Of a stretch of DNA of 7,238 nucleotides, positions 1-5,740 are shown piece by piece; positions within the stretch are counted from its first letter, which is position 1, and every line of letters begins with the position of its first letter. Source of the stretch: Phycisphaerales bacterium. Lineage in GTDB: Bacteria > Planctomycetota > Phycisphaerae > Phycisphaerales > UBA1924. The notes beneath the pieces are model-generated. The model ran no database searches. It was not told where the DNA came from and saw nothing but the letters and a program-made list of their open reading frames with translations. Both the position numbers and the translations under genes were made by a program. Location of the stretch: NCBI GenBank assembly GCA_026982035.1, contig JALSHW010000001.1, forward strand, positions 1 to 7,238, given 5' to 3'.

Positions 1-195
1 GATGAGGATTTATTGATGTTGCTGCGGGTGGAGATGGTGTTGAGTGGGATTGGGGTGGATTCGTGGGAGGCCGCCGATTCGATGTCGATGGATGGGGTGG
101 TGGAGTTGCCTACGGTGGGGGAACTTGTGCGGCGGATGGGTGTCAATCCGAGTCGGGCGTTCTATCGTGATGGTGGATGGGTCAATGGGCCTTAG
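1..195 (+). CDS. C-terminal fragment of an unidentified protein (cut by window start)
   Basis: The frame is open from the first base and ends with TAG at 193-195, giving the last 64 residues of a protein that begins outside the window. I do not recognise the family. The visible part starts DEDLLMLLRVEMVL, a likely helix, and ends with a basic stretch (ELVRRMGVNPSRAFYRDG) and WVNGP. Codons end mostly in G or T, as in the other plus-strand genes, which supports real coding. The stop lies 32 bases before the chosen start of the tRNA-binding protein, so the two may be co-transcribed. An in-frame TTG-ATG at 13-18 could start a very short gene, but there is no good ribosome binding site and the frame stays open upstream, so a truncated larger gene is more likely. 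Confidence 0.5.
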   Translation, partial: DEDLLMLLRVEMVLSGIGVDSWEAADSMSMDGVVELPTVGELVRRMGVNPSRAFYRDGGWVNGP

Positions 196-218
196 TGGAT
201 ATGGTGTCAATACGAACT

Positions 219-222
219 GGAG
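219..222 (+). promoter_or_regulatory. Ribosome binding site GGAG of the tRNA-binding protein gene
   Basis: GGAG lies 5 bases before the ATG at 228 and only 2 before the ATG at 225. This favours 228 over the upstream in-frame ATG at 177, which would overlap the preceding gene. Confidence 0.55.
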
Positions 223-227
223 TGATG

Positions 228-626
228 ATGAGCGAGCAAGCAGAATCGAAGAGTGAAGCGAAAGTGGAATCGATGTTCAAGCCGGAGATTACCTTTGATG
301 ATTTTGCCAAGGTGGATTTGCGTGTGGCCAAGATTATCGAGGCCGAGCCGCACCCGGATGCTGATCGGTTGGTGAAGTTGCAGGTGGATGATGGGTCGGG
401 GACGCCTCGGCAGATTTGTGCTGGGATTCGGGAGTTTTATGAGCCGGCGGACCTTGTTGGCAAATCGATTGTGATTGTGGCGAATCTTGCGCCGCGGACG
501 ATTCGTGGTGAGGAATCGCGTGGGATGTTGATTGCGGCATCCGATGCGGTCAAGGGGAGTGAGGAGCGGTCTGTGGTGGTGATGACGCCTATGAGTGATA
601 TTGGAGCGGGGTCTGTGGTGTCTTGA
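228..626 (+). CDS. Free-standing tRNA-binding OB-fold protein (MetRS C-terminal / Trbp111 type)
   Basis: This encodes a 132-residue protein that is almost entirely one tRNA-binding domain. About 18 charged residues come first, then the domain opens with ITFDDFAKVDLRVAKI (residues 20-35), followed by EAEPHPDADRLVKLQVD, the RQICAGI strand and NLAPRTIRGEESRGM near residues 87-101. These are the hallmark segments of the OB-fold domain attached to many bacterial methionyl-tRNA synthetases and also found alone as Trbp111 or as a 'MetRS beta subunit'. Such proteins bind tRNA non-catalytically in the cytoplasm, generally as dimers. No synthetase catalytic domain is fused to it here. The start at 228 is supported by GGAG at 219-222; ATG at 225 and ATG at 273 (MFKPEITF) are alternatives. 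CsaA-type chaperone is a related possibility, but the 'ESRGM' region fits the MetRS type better. Confidence 0.85.
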   Translation: MSEQAESKSEAKVESMFKPEITFDDFAKVDLRVAKIIEAEPHPDADRLVKLQVDDGSGTPRQICAGIREFYEPADLVGKSIVIVANLAPRTIRGEESRGMLIAASDAVKGSEERSVVVMTPMSDIGAGSVVS

Positions 627-653
627 AGGTGGGGCGGAAAGGGAATCGGATCG

Positions 654-1556
654 TCAATCGTCTTTGTTTTTGTTGTTGTGGAGGTGGGGTCTGCCTTGGG
701 CGGGGCGGTTGAAGCGTGGGCCTGGGGTTCGTTTGGCGGCGTTGACTTGGGCGTTGACTTGTTCGTCGCGTTGGGCGTTGAGTTCTTCGAGGGCCAAGTG
801 AAGTTGGCTGATGCGTTGGGTGAGTTGGTGGATTTCAAATTGTTTGATTTGGACCTGGGCGTCAAAGCGGGCGCTGGCGGTGTCGCGGACGCGTTGTTCG
901 GCTTGGTTCAGGGCGGCTTGGTCGTTTGATCCATTGCGGAGGAGGCCTCGGTATTGACGGCTGGCTTCGACATAGTGGAGCCCGGCTTTGAGTTCGTCGA
1001 GTTTGAGTTCAGCCATGACGGGGTTGGATTCTTTGAGTTGGAGAATCTCGATGATTTTGGGTGCTAGACGACCGAGGAGTCGGTCGATGGCTTCGGGGGT
1101 CATTTTTTCGACAACAGCGAGTTGGACTTCGACCTCTTTGAGATGTTCAGCGATAAAGGCGCGGACTTGTTTGAGTTCGCGTTTGGAAAACTCGGGTACT
1201 TGATGGTTCGATTGGCGCGTATTGGTTTCTGATGAGGATGCTTTGATGCGATTGGTGTCGCGCATGACTTGGCGGAGTTCTGGGGTTCGGAGGGCGCGCA
1301 TGACTTGGCGAGGATCGTCGCCTGCGTCGAGTTGAGCGAGGGCTTCTTCGTGTTTTTCGACGATGCGTTTGGCAAATTCGAGTGTGTGGCGAAGGCGTTT
1401 GCGGAGGGCATCGGCGTTGACGGGAGCTTTGGCATTTAGGGCTTGCTCTGAGGTGGGTGCCTCTTGGGTTGATGCCGGCTCTGATGGAGGTGGTTCAGCC
1501 AAGGCCAGGGCGCTGGTGAGCATAAGGATGGTCAGGGCTTTGATGGGGGGGGGCAT
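654..1556 (-). CDS. Exported coiled-coil protein of unknown function
   Basis: A 300-residue protein with a clear signal peptide: basic start (MPPPIK), hydrophobic core and an ALA/E cleavage site near residue 20. A low-complexity linker rich in P, E, S, T and A follows (21-45). The rest is almost wholly charged helix: about 50-105 with RKRLRHTLEFAKRIVEKHEEAL, 122-175 and 215-272 (heptad-like LTQRISQLHLALEELNAQRD). The tail (275-300) is basic, with P, G, H and N, and ends KNKDD. There are no cysteines and no catalytic motif. It is the third gene of a sigma factor operon and starts one base after the membrane protein's stop, with AAGGA about 10 bases upstream. I infer a periplasmic or envelope location, and perhaps a sensing role analogous to the helical periplasmic partners of other ECF systems. 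No family is recognised, so the function is open. Confidence 0.75.
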   Translation of the reverse strand: MPPPIKALTILMLTSALALAEPPPSEPASTQEAPTSEQALNAKAPVNADALRKRLRHTLEFAKRIVEKHEEALAQLDAGDDPRQVMRALRTPELRQVMRDTNRIKASSSETNTRQSNHQVPEFSKRELKQVRAFIAEHLKEVEVQLAVVEKMTPEAIDRLLGRLAPKIIEILQLKESNPVMAELKLDELKAGLHYVEASRQYRGLLRNGSNDQAALNQAEQRVRDTASARFDAQVQIKQFEIHQLTQRISQLHLALEELNAQRDEQVNAQVNAAKRTPGPRFNRPAQGRPHLHNNKNKDD

Positions 1557-1557
1557 A

Positions 1558-2061
1558 TCAGAGTGATCCTTCTGGGGAGGTGTCGGTCAGGGAGGTGTTG
1601 GAGAGTTCCATGAGTACGCTTGGGAGGGAGAGTTCGGTGTGCATCTCGTTGGTCAGGAGGTCGAGTTCGTCGATGTCGTTTTCGAGGTCGCTTGCAAAGT
1701 CGGTGAGGTTGTAGAGGGCGTCGAAATCTTCTTCAAGGGAAACCGATGTGATTTGAGCCGGTGCTTGGATGGGCTGGAGATTTGAAGCGTTGCCAGCGGT
1801 CCAGAGCAGGAGTGAGACGCCGCCGACGATGAGGAGTGCGGCGGCGATGTTGAATTTCCAGCCGGGCATGAAGTTGGGTTGTGGGATCGGGGCGTTGGCA
1901 ATGGGGAGAGGAGTTGGGGCGATTTTTGTGGAGATTGAATCCATGAGGCGTTGCTCAAAGCCCGCGTCGGGGGTTGTGCGATCATGTGAGCCAAGGGCAT
2001 CGAGTTGTTCGATGAGGGCATCGGTTTCGGGGTCGTGGTGGTTGAGGTTATTTTCGTTCAT
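1558..2061 (-). CDS. Single-pass membrane protein, probable anti-sigma factor
   Basis: A 167-residue protein with an acidic, hydrophilic N-terminal half (1-69), one transmembrane helix at about 70-90 (FNIAAALLIVGGVSLLLW), and a C-terminal half rich in D, E, L and T (91-167). The segment PDAGFEQRLMDSI (31-43) resembles the short helix found before the membrane anchor in many ECF-associated anti-sigma proteins. There is no H-x3-C-x2-C zinc anti-sigma motif. Its ATG overlaps the stop of the sigma factor gene in an ATGA arrangement (4 bases), and no strong ribosome binding site is visible, so translation is probably coupled. Gene order (sigma factor, then membrane protein) and topology are the grounds for the call; sequence similarity alone would not prove it. 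The acidic C-terminal part (such as LEEDFDALYNL and LENDIDELDLL) would be outside the membrane and could sense a ligand or partner. Confidence 0.7.
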   Translation of the reverse strand: MNENNLNHHDPETDALIEQLDALGSHDRTTPDAGFEQRLMDSISTKIAPTPLPIANAPIPQPNFMPGWKFNIAAALLIVGGVSLLLWTAGNASNLQPIQAPAQITSVSLEEDFDALYNLTDFASDLENDIDELDLLTNEMHTELSLPSVLMELSNTSLTDTSPEGSL

Positions 2062-2678
2062 GATTGGTTCTCACTGGATTCACTTTGGGGGGTGGGGTCC
2101 ATGATGGCTTTGAGTTTTTTTAATGCTCTGTGGTGGCGAGCCAAGAGGGTGCCGACGGGTTGGTTGAGGATGTCGCTGATTTGTTTGAAACTGAGTTGGC
2201 CATGGTGTCGGAGTTCGATGATTTGGCGGTCGGTGTCGTTGAGTTGGTCGATGGCGGCTCGGAGTGGGGCGGTGTCGGTTGGGGTTGATTGGGTGTCGTG
2301 GTGGACTTTGGTGTCTTGGAGATGGCTTGGGTCGGTTGGTCGGGCGTGGCGGCTGCGGCGGCGGAACTCGTCGCGGACGCGGTTCATGGTGATGCGGAAC
2401 AACCAGGGCTCGAATCGGCCTTGCTCGTTGTAGCCATCTTGGCAGAGTTTGGTTGCTACGGTGACAAACACGGACTGGGTGATCTCCTCGGCGAGGTCGT
2501 CGTCATGGAGCCGGGAGCGTGCCATTGCAAAGACCCGGCGGGAATAGGTGTCCACAAGCCCGCGCCAGGCATCTTCCTTGCCAGCGGCAGCGTTTTTGAC
2601 GAGGAGACGGATCGCCTCGTCTTCTTGGCTTACTGGCTTGGGTTGGACACTCAACGGGGACACCATCCTTATGGGCAT
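2058..2678 (-). CDS. ECF-type RNA polymerase sigma factor
   Basis: A sigma-70 family protein of about 206 residues with regions 2 and 4 only. Region 2 spans roughly 25-110, with the core-binding segment LAEEITQSVFVTVATKL and the -10 recognition part FEPWLFRITMNRVRDEFRRR. Region 4 spans roughly 138-193, with LNDTDRQIIELRHHGQLSFKQI and the helix-turn-helix ending GTLLARHHRALKKLK. The linker (111-137) is rich in T, H, D and Q. It directs RNA polymerase to a specific promoter set and is expected to be held by the membrane protein encoded next. The start is uncertain. ATG 2678 has AAGGG 13 bases upstream; ATG 2666 has AAGG directly against it, which is too close. The frame stays open to 2909, but the extra N-terminal residues do not resemble sigma region 1.2 or 2, so I exclude them. 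Confidence 0.88.
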   Translation of the reverse strand: MPIRMVSPLSVQPKPVSQEDEAIRLLVKNAAAGKEDAWRGLVDTYSRRVFAMARSRLHDDDLAEEITQSVFVTVATKLCQDGYNEQGRFEPWLFRITMNRVRDEFRRRSRHARPTDPSHLQDTKVHHDTQSTPTDTAPLRAAIDQLNDTDRQIIELRHHGQLSFKQISDILNQPVGTLLARHHRALKKLKAIMDPTPQSESSENQS

Positions 2679-2849
2679 AACGCGGTTCACGCCCTTGTAT
2701 TGCCCGAACCGATACTTTACTGGAGAACTTGTCGGCGTGTTGGGGCTGATTCGACCAGCATGGGATGATTCCCGGACGATGGATCGGAAACCGTCTGAAT
2801 CGAGTGTTTGACGATCCCAGGAAGGGTTGGTGTCGTATTCTTGCCGTAT

Positions 2850-2866
2850 CCATGCCATATCATGGC
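2850..2866. repeat. Overlapping inverted repeats near the plus-strand sigma factor start
   Basis: CCATG (2850-2854) and CATGG (2861-2865) form a 5-base inverted repeat around 6 bases. GCCAT (2854-2858) and ATGGC (2862-2866) form a second, overlapping one around 3 bases. The site is about 27 bases before the TTG start, so it could be an operator or a small mRNA hairpin. The arms are short and chance is possible. Confidence 0.3.
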
Positions 2867-2880
2867 GGCATCTGAGAGTG

Positions 2881-2887
2881 GAAAGGA
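2881..2887 (+). promoter_or_regulatory. Ribosome binding site supporting a TTG start
   Basis: GAAAGGA lies 5 bases before TTG at 2893. The only other nearby in-frame candidates are GTG at 2878 and TTG at 2827, both less well placed. No in-frame ATG occurs before the conserved sigma region 2. Confidence 0.6.
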
Positions 2888-2892
2888 CCGGA

Positions 2893-3540
2893 TTGAACGA
2901 ACCAATCAATGAATACCGACCCAGTGCCTATGAAGGGCAAACCGACGAGGAGGTTTTTGTCGCGTTTCGTTCGGGTGATACTGAGGCCTACCGGGAGTTG
3001 ATTGAACGGTTTCATGATGATCTGCTGCGGTTTTTGACGCGATTGGTGGGGGATCGGGCGGCGGCGGAGGACTTGTTTCAGGAGACTTTTTTACAGATTC
3101 ACTTATCGGCCGATTCTTTTGATGCCAGTAGGCGATTTCGGCCTTGGCTTTTTACAATTGCGGCGAACAAAGGGCGGGACTTGTTGCGTAAGAAGAAGCG
3201 GAGGCGCACGGTTGAACTCTCGGCCCCGCTGAGAGGATCGGATCGTGGGACTTCGATGGTTGATTTGCTGGAGATTGATGTCCCGGCACCGGACGGAAGG
3301 ATGGAAACGGATGAACAGGATCGGCTTGTGCAACTTGCGCTTGATGGTCTTGGGGCTCCGCTCCGTGAGGTGTTGGTGCTTGGGTATTTCCAGCGGTTGA
3401 GTTATGCGAGGATCGCCGAGGATTTGGGGATTCCGCTTGGGACGGTGAAGTCTCGGATGCACGCTGCGGTTGCGGCGTTTGCGAGAAGTTGGCAGCGGGT
3501 GTCTCGTTCTGAGATTGGACCTGAGGCCGGGGATGAATAG
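2893..3540 (+). CDS. ECF-type RNA polymerase sigma factor (second, divergent)
   Basis: A 215-residue sigma-70 family protein starting with TTG. Region 2 spans about 17-104: SGDTEAYRELIERFHDDLLRF, AAAEDLFQETFLQIH (core binding), then FRPWLFTIAANKGRDLLRKK and a run of basic residues (RKKKRRR). Region 4 spans about 141-200: LGAPLREVLVLGYFQRLSY, then the helix-turn-helix IAEDLGIPLGTVKSRMHAAV. Both regions match the ECF consensus more closely than those of the divergent sigma factor, and the two proteins are not close copies. The linker (110-140) is acidic. The gene ends TAG, and the next gene starts 32 bases later in the same direction, so they form an operon. It is presumably kept inactive by the downstream membrane protein. 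Use of TTG could keep its expression low. Confidence 0.9.
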   Translation: MNEPINEYRPSAYEGQTDEEVFVAFRSGDTEAYRELIERFHDDLLRFLTRLVGDRAAAEDLFQETFLQIHLSADSFDASRRFRPWLFTIAANKGRDLLRKKKRRRTVELSAPLRGSDRGTSMVDLLEIDVPAPDGRMETDEQDRLVQLALDGLGAPLREVLVLGYFQRLSYARIAEDLGIPLGTVKSRMHAAVAAFARSWQRVSRSEIGPEAGDE

Positions 3541-3572
3541 TTTGTGGTTTGGGTGGTGTGTGGAGTTCGTGG

Positions 3573-4802
3573 ATGTCTGATGTGAACGAATCAAACGGGT
3601 CAAATGAATATCAGCCAGATTGGCAACTGGATTGGCAATTGGGTGATGCTGACAAGGCGGCGGTCGATGCTTTGTTTGAAAGTGGTGAGGGGACTGATGC
3701 TGATGCTCAACGATTTGATCGTGTGACACGACTGATGGGGTTGCTTGATACGCCGATGGTCGATGATGGGCAGCGGGGGGCCCGGATTGATGTGGCGAGT
3801 TTGCGGGCGGCGATGGTGGGGAATGAGCCGGTGCTGGATGCGGCTTCGGCTTCGTCGGTGGACGATTGGATGGATTCGCAAGAGCCGATGACTGAGCGTG
3901 ATGTGGCTCATGGGCAAATGGCCGAGTTGGTTCGTTCGGGGGCGAGATACAGCCAAGAAGAACGGGATTCGCTTGTTGAACGGACATTGGGGAAGATTCA
4001 GGATGAGATGGATCGGTCTGAGAAGCGGTACATTATGGATTTGCCTATCTCACCCGGTGGTCGATTCCGATTGGCGGATTTGGTGACTTTGGCGGCGACG
4101 CTGTTGCTGGTGGCGTCGGTGACGATTCCGGTGATGGATGGGATGCGGTCGCGTTCGATGCAGGGGCGGTGTTTGGATAATATGGCGACGGCGGGGATGG
4201 CCTTTGGGACTTATGCCGGTGAGAATCGGGACTTGCTCCCGATGGCGACGGCGGGCTTTGGTGGTGGTGCCAGTTCTGGGGCGACTTGGATGGATGTGGG
4301 GACGACGCCTGAGCGGTCCAACTCGTCGAATTTGTACATGCTGGTGCGGACACAGAATGCGTCGTTGGCGGATTTGGCGTGTCCGACGAATCCCAATGCG
4401 TTGGTTGAAGGTGATGGGCAGGATCGTCAGGATTGGCGGTCGCTGGAGGAAATATCCTACAGCTACCGGATCATGGCCAATGGTGGGATGAAGGTGCATG
4501 ATCCCAAGATGCCTGTGGGGGTGGTACTTTTGGCTGACCGGAGCCCGGTGATTTTGCGGATCAGTCGCCAGGAAGCGGTGCGTCCTGAGGAGAATACGCC
4601 GAACCATGACCGGATGGGACAGCATGTGTTGGGGCTTGATGGGGGTTCGGTGTGGCATCGGGATCCGGTGTTGGATCAGGGGGATAATCTTTGGTTGCCT
4701 CGGGCGATTGAGCAGGTGATTTATCAGCTTCGGGATCGAGCGGGGATTATCCAGGGCAATGAGTTGCCTTCTGGGCCTACTGATGCGTTTGTGGGGCCCT
4801 AA
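3573..4802 (+). CDS. Membrane protein joining a cytoplasmic (anti-sigma-like) half to a pseudopilin-like module
   Basis: A 409-residue protein; start ATG 3573 has GGAG 7 bases upstream. Residues 1-160 are hydrophilic and acidic, with helices such as DADKAAVDALFESGEG, FDRVTRLMGLLDTP and ERTLGKIQDEMDRSEKR. This placement after a sigma factor suggests sigma binding. Residues 162-223 have the layout of a type IV pilin-like N-terminus: GGRFRLADL, a hydrophobic helix (170-188), then RSRSMQGRCLDNMATAG and FGTYAGENRDLLP. This matches in position the helix, 'RCL.NL', 'Y..dN....LP' pattern of planctomycete pseudopilins. The C-terminal half has the usual follow-on features: LACPTNP (Cys270), SYSYRIMANGG, and HVLGLDGGSVW (351-361) in place of the common DGHV motif. 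The prepilin peptidase site is degenerate and internal, so it is probably not cut and the protein stays as a single-pass anchor. Confidence 0.8.
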   Translation: MSDVNESNGSNEYQPDWQLDWQLGDADKAAVDALFESGEGTDADAQRFDRVTRLMGLLDTPMVDDGQRGARIDVASLRAAMVGNEPVLDAASASSVDDWMDSQEPMTERDVAHGQMAELVRSGARYSQEERDSLVERTLGKIQDEMDRSEKRYIMDLPISPGGRFRLADLVTLAATLLLVASVTIPVMDGMRSRSMQGRCLDNMATAGMAFGTYAGENRDLLPMATAGFGGGASSGATWMDVGTTPERSNSSNLYMLVRTQNASLADLACPTNPNALVEGDGQDRQDWRSLEEISYSYRIMANGGMKVHDPKMPVGVVLLADRSPVILRISRQEAVRPEENTPNHDRMGQHVLGLDGGSVWHRDPVLDQGDNLWLPRAIEQVIYQLRDRAGIIQGNELPSGPTDAFVGP

Positions 4803-4851
4803 CAAATGGGGCAAATTGTGGGTTGGGGAGGGGAATCGATGGTTTCTGGAC

Positions 4852-4866
4852 GATAGAGGGGCTATC
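4852..4866 (+). other. Small hairpin upstream of rpmI
   Basis: GATAG (4852-4856) and CTATC (4862-4866) pair around AGGGG. No T-tract follows, so it is not a standard terminator for the preceding gene. It lies about 65 bases before rpmI and may belong to the ribosomal mRNA leader. The rest of 4803-4932 shows no convincing promoter. Confidence 0.25.
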
Positions 4867-4932
4867 CTCACCTCCTGCCTTGCTCTTTGAGTGGGGCGTT
4901 TACGAGTAGATTTCACTACGCCGGAGAGCGTT

Positions 4933-5235
4933 ATGCCGAAGAATAAGATTCATAAGGGTTTGTCCAAGCGGATTCGTATTTCCAAGACAGGCAAAGTCCG
5001 TCATCGGAGTGCGTACCACAAGCACTTGTCATCTCGCAAGAGTGCCAAGCGTTTGCGTCAGTTGCGTCAGGACCGTCGGGTTTCATCTTCTGAGGCCAAG
5101 CGTTTTGAGAAGATGTTGTTTCGTCGTTTGCGTGGTCGCAACCAACCTCGTTTGTCGTTGCGTCGGAGCCCGTCTCCTGAGCAACGGCGTGAGATGCGTG
5201 CGGCTGCCAAGGCGGCGGCGGCAGCCAACGATTGA
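4933..5235 (+). CDS. rpmI: Large-subunit ribosomal protein bL35, with C-terminal extension
   Basis: A 100-residue, strongly basic protein. The first 64 or so residues are bL35: MPKNKIHKGLSKRIRISKTG, KVRHRSAYHKHLSSRKSAKR, LRQLRQDRRVSSSEAKRFEKML. It is a late-assembling protein of the 50S subunit. Typical bL35 is about 65 residues and stops soon after the last motif. Here a further 35 or so residues follow: an arginine-rich part (RRLRGRNQPRLSLRRS), a turn (PSPEQR) and an alanine-rich helix (MRAAAKAAAAAND). ATG 4933 is chosen because it gives the standard MPK start and has GGAG 6 bases upstream; the frame is open a little further upstream. rplT follows as in most bacteria, but the usual infC is not directly upstream; the pseudopilin-like gene is there instead. 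Confidence 0.95.
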   Translation: MPKNKIHKGLSKRIRISKTGKVRHRSAYHKHLSSRKSAKRLRQLRQDRRVSSSEAKRFEKMLFRRLRGRNQPRLSLRRSPSPEQRREMRAAAKAAAAAND

Positions 5236-5355
5236 TTTGATAGATTTACTTTCTGAGCCGTCGATGTAGATGGTTCGGGTTGTTCCACCCCGTTTGCCGG
5301 GATGACAAGATCGGCTTGATTGCCGGCCCCGTCAGACAAACATGGAGATCGAGCC
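5236..5355 (+). promoter_or_regulatory. rpmI-rplT spacer with two mutually exclusive stems
   Basis: The spacer is 120 bases. CGGC at 5312-5315 can pair with GCCG at 5322-5325 (loop TTGATT) or with GCCG at 5296-5299 (12-base loop), but not both. In other bacteria bL20 represses this operon by binding structured leader RNA, so a regulatory RNA here is possible. I see no sequence match to a known bL20 site. The rplT ribosome binding site GGAG is at 5344-5347. Confidence 0.3.
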
Positions 5356-5736
5356 ATGCCTCGTGTACGCAAAGGTGCCGCCAGAACTCAGGCACGCAAA
5401 AGAATTCTTCGTCAGGCCCGTGGCTACTTTGGTAGCAAATCGCGTCATAAGTATCAAGCCAAGATCGCTGTTCGGCGTGCTGGGTGTTATGCCTATCGTG
5501 ACCGTCGCGCCCGCAAGCGTGAGATGCGTGCTCTTTGGATCACCCGTATCACGGCTGCGTGCAAGATGCGTGGGACGCGGTATTCGTTGTTTATCAACGG
5601 GCTCAAGATGTCGGGCAATAACCTGAATCGGAAGATGCTTTCGCAGATCGCTATTGAGGATCCGAAGTTGTTTGATCGTTTGGTCGAGCAGGCGGTGAAG
5701 GCGTCGACTGCTGTGCCTGCGGCAAACGCTGGGTGA
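5356..5736 (+). CDS. rplT: Large-subunit ribosomal protein bL20
   Basis: A 126-residue protein that matches bL20 along its length: MPRVRKGAARTQARKRIL at the start, ARGYFGSKSRHKYQAKIAV, then YRDRRARKREMRALWITRI, RYSLFINGLK and LNRKMLSQIAIEDPKLFDRL. The last 12 or so residues (STAVPAANAG) are a loose tail. bL20 binds 23S rRNA early in 50S assembly, and in several bacteria it also represses its own operon. ATG 5356 gives the standard MPRV start and has GGAG 8 bases upstream; an earlier in-frame ATG at 5320 would add a non-homologous stretch. A strong intrinsic terminator follows 42 bases after the stop, closing the ribosomal operon. Confidence 0.97.
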   Translation: MPRVRKGAARTQARKRILRQARGYFGSKSRHKYQAKIAVRRAGCYAYRDRRARKREMRALWITRITAACKMRGTRYSLFINGLKMSGNNLNRKMLSQIAIEDPKLFDRLVEQAVKASTAVPAANAG

Positions 5737-5740
5737 ATCT

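Larger units (their letters stand above)
2679..2892. promoter_or_regulatory. Divergent intergenic region between two sigma factor operons
   Basis: These 214 bases separate two sigma factor genes that point away from each other, so they should hold both promoters. A TTGACG at 2808-2813 on the plus strand is a possible -35 element, but nothing close to a -10 sits at 16-18 bases; TATTCT at 2836 is 22 bases away. On the minus strand, TAAAGT about 40 bases before the 2678 start is -10-like without a matching -35. ECF sigma factors often read their own promoters, whose motifs cannot be predicted here. An inverted repeat lies at 2850-2866. Confidence 0.5.

Noticed and set aside
177..227. Earlier ATG for the tRNA-binding protein
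   Set aside because: It overlaps the end of the preceding gene, has no clear ribosome binding site and adds non-homologous residues, whereas ATG 228 has GGAG at good spacing.
2679..2909. N-terminal extension of the minus-strand sigma factor through the whole intergenic region
   Set aside because: The frame is open to 2909, but the extra 77 residues do not resemble any sigma region, would overlap the divergent gene's start and leave no room for promoters.
3103..3987. Long antisense open frame opposite the plus-strand sigma factor and membrane protein genes
   Set aside because: Its protein is dominated by H, P, R, S and T, the expected product of reading the opposite strand of G/T-rich codons. 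The plus-strand frames have recognisable domains.
4852..4866. Terminator after the pseudopilin-like gene
   Set aside because: The hairpin has only five pairs and no following T-tract.
4050..4916. Long antisense open frame opposite the pseudopilin-like gene
   Set aside because: It has the same H/P/R-rich composition and no motif; it is a shadow of a gene with clear pilin-like features.
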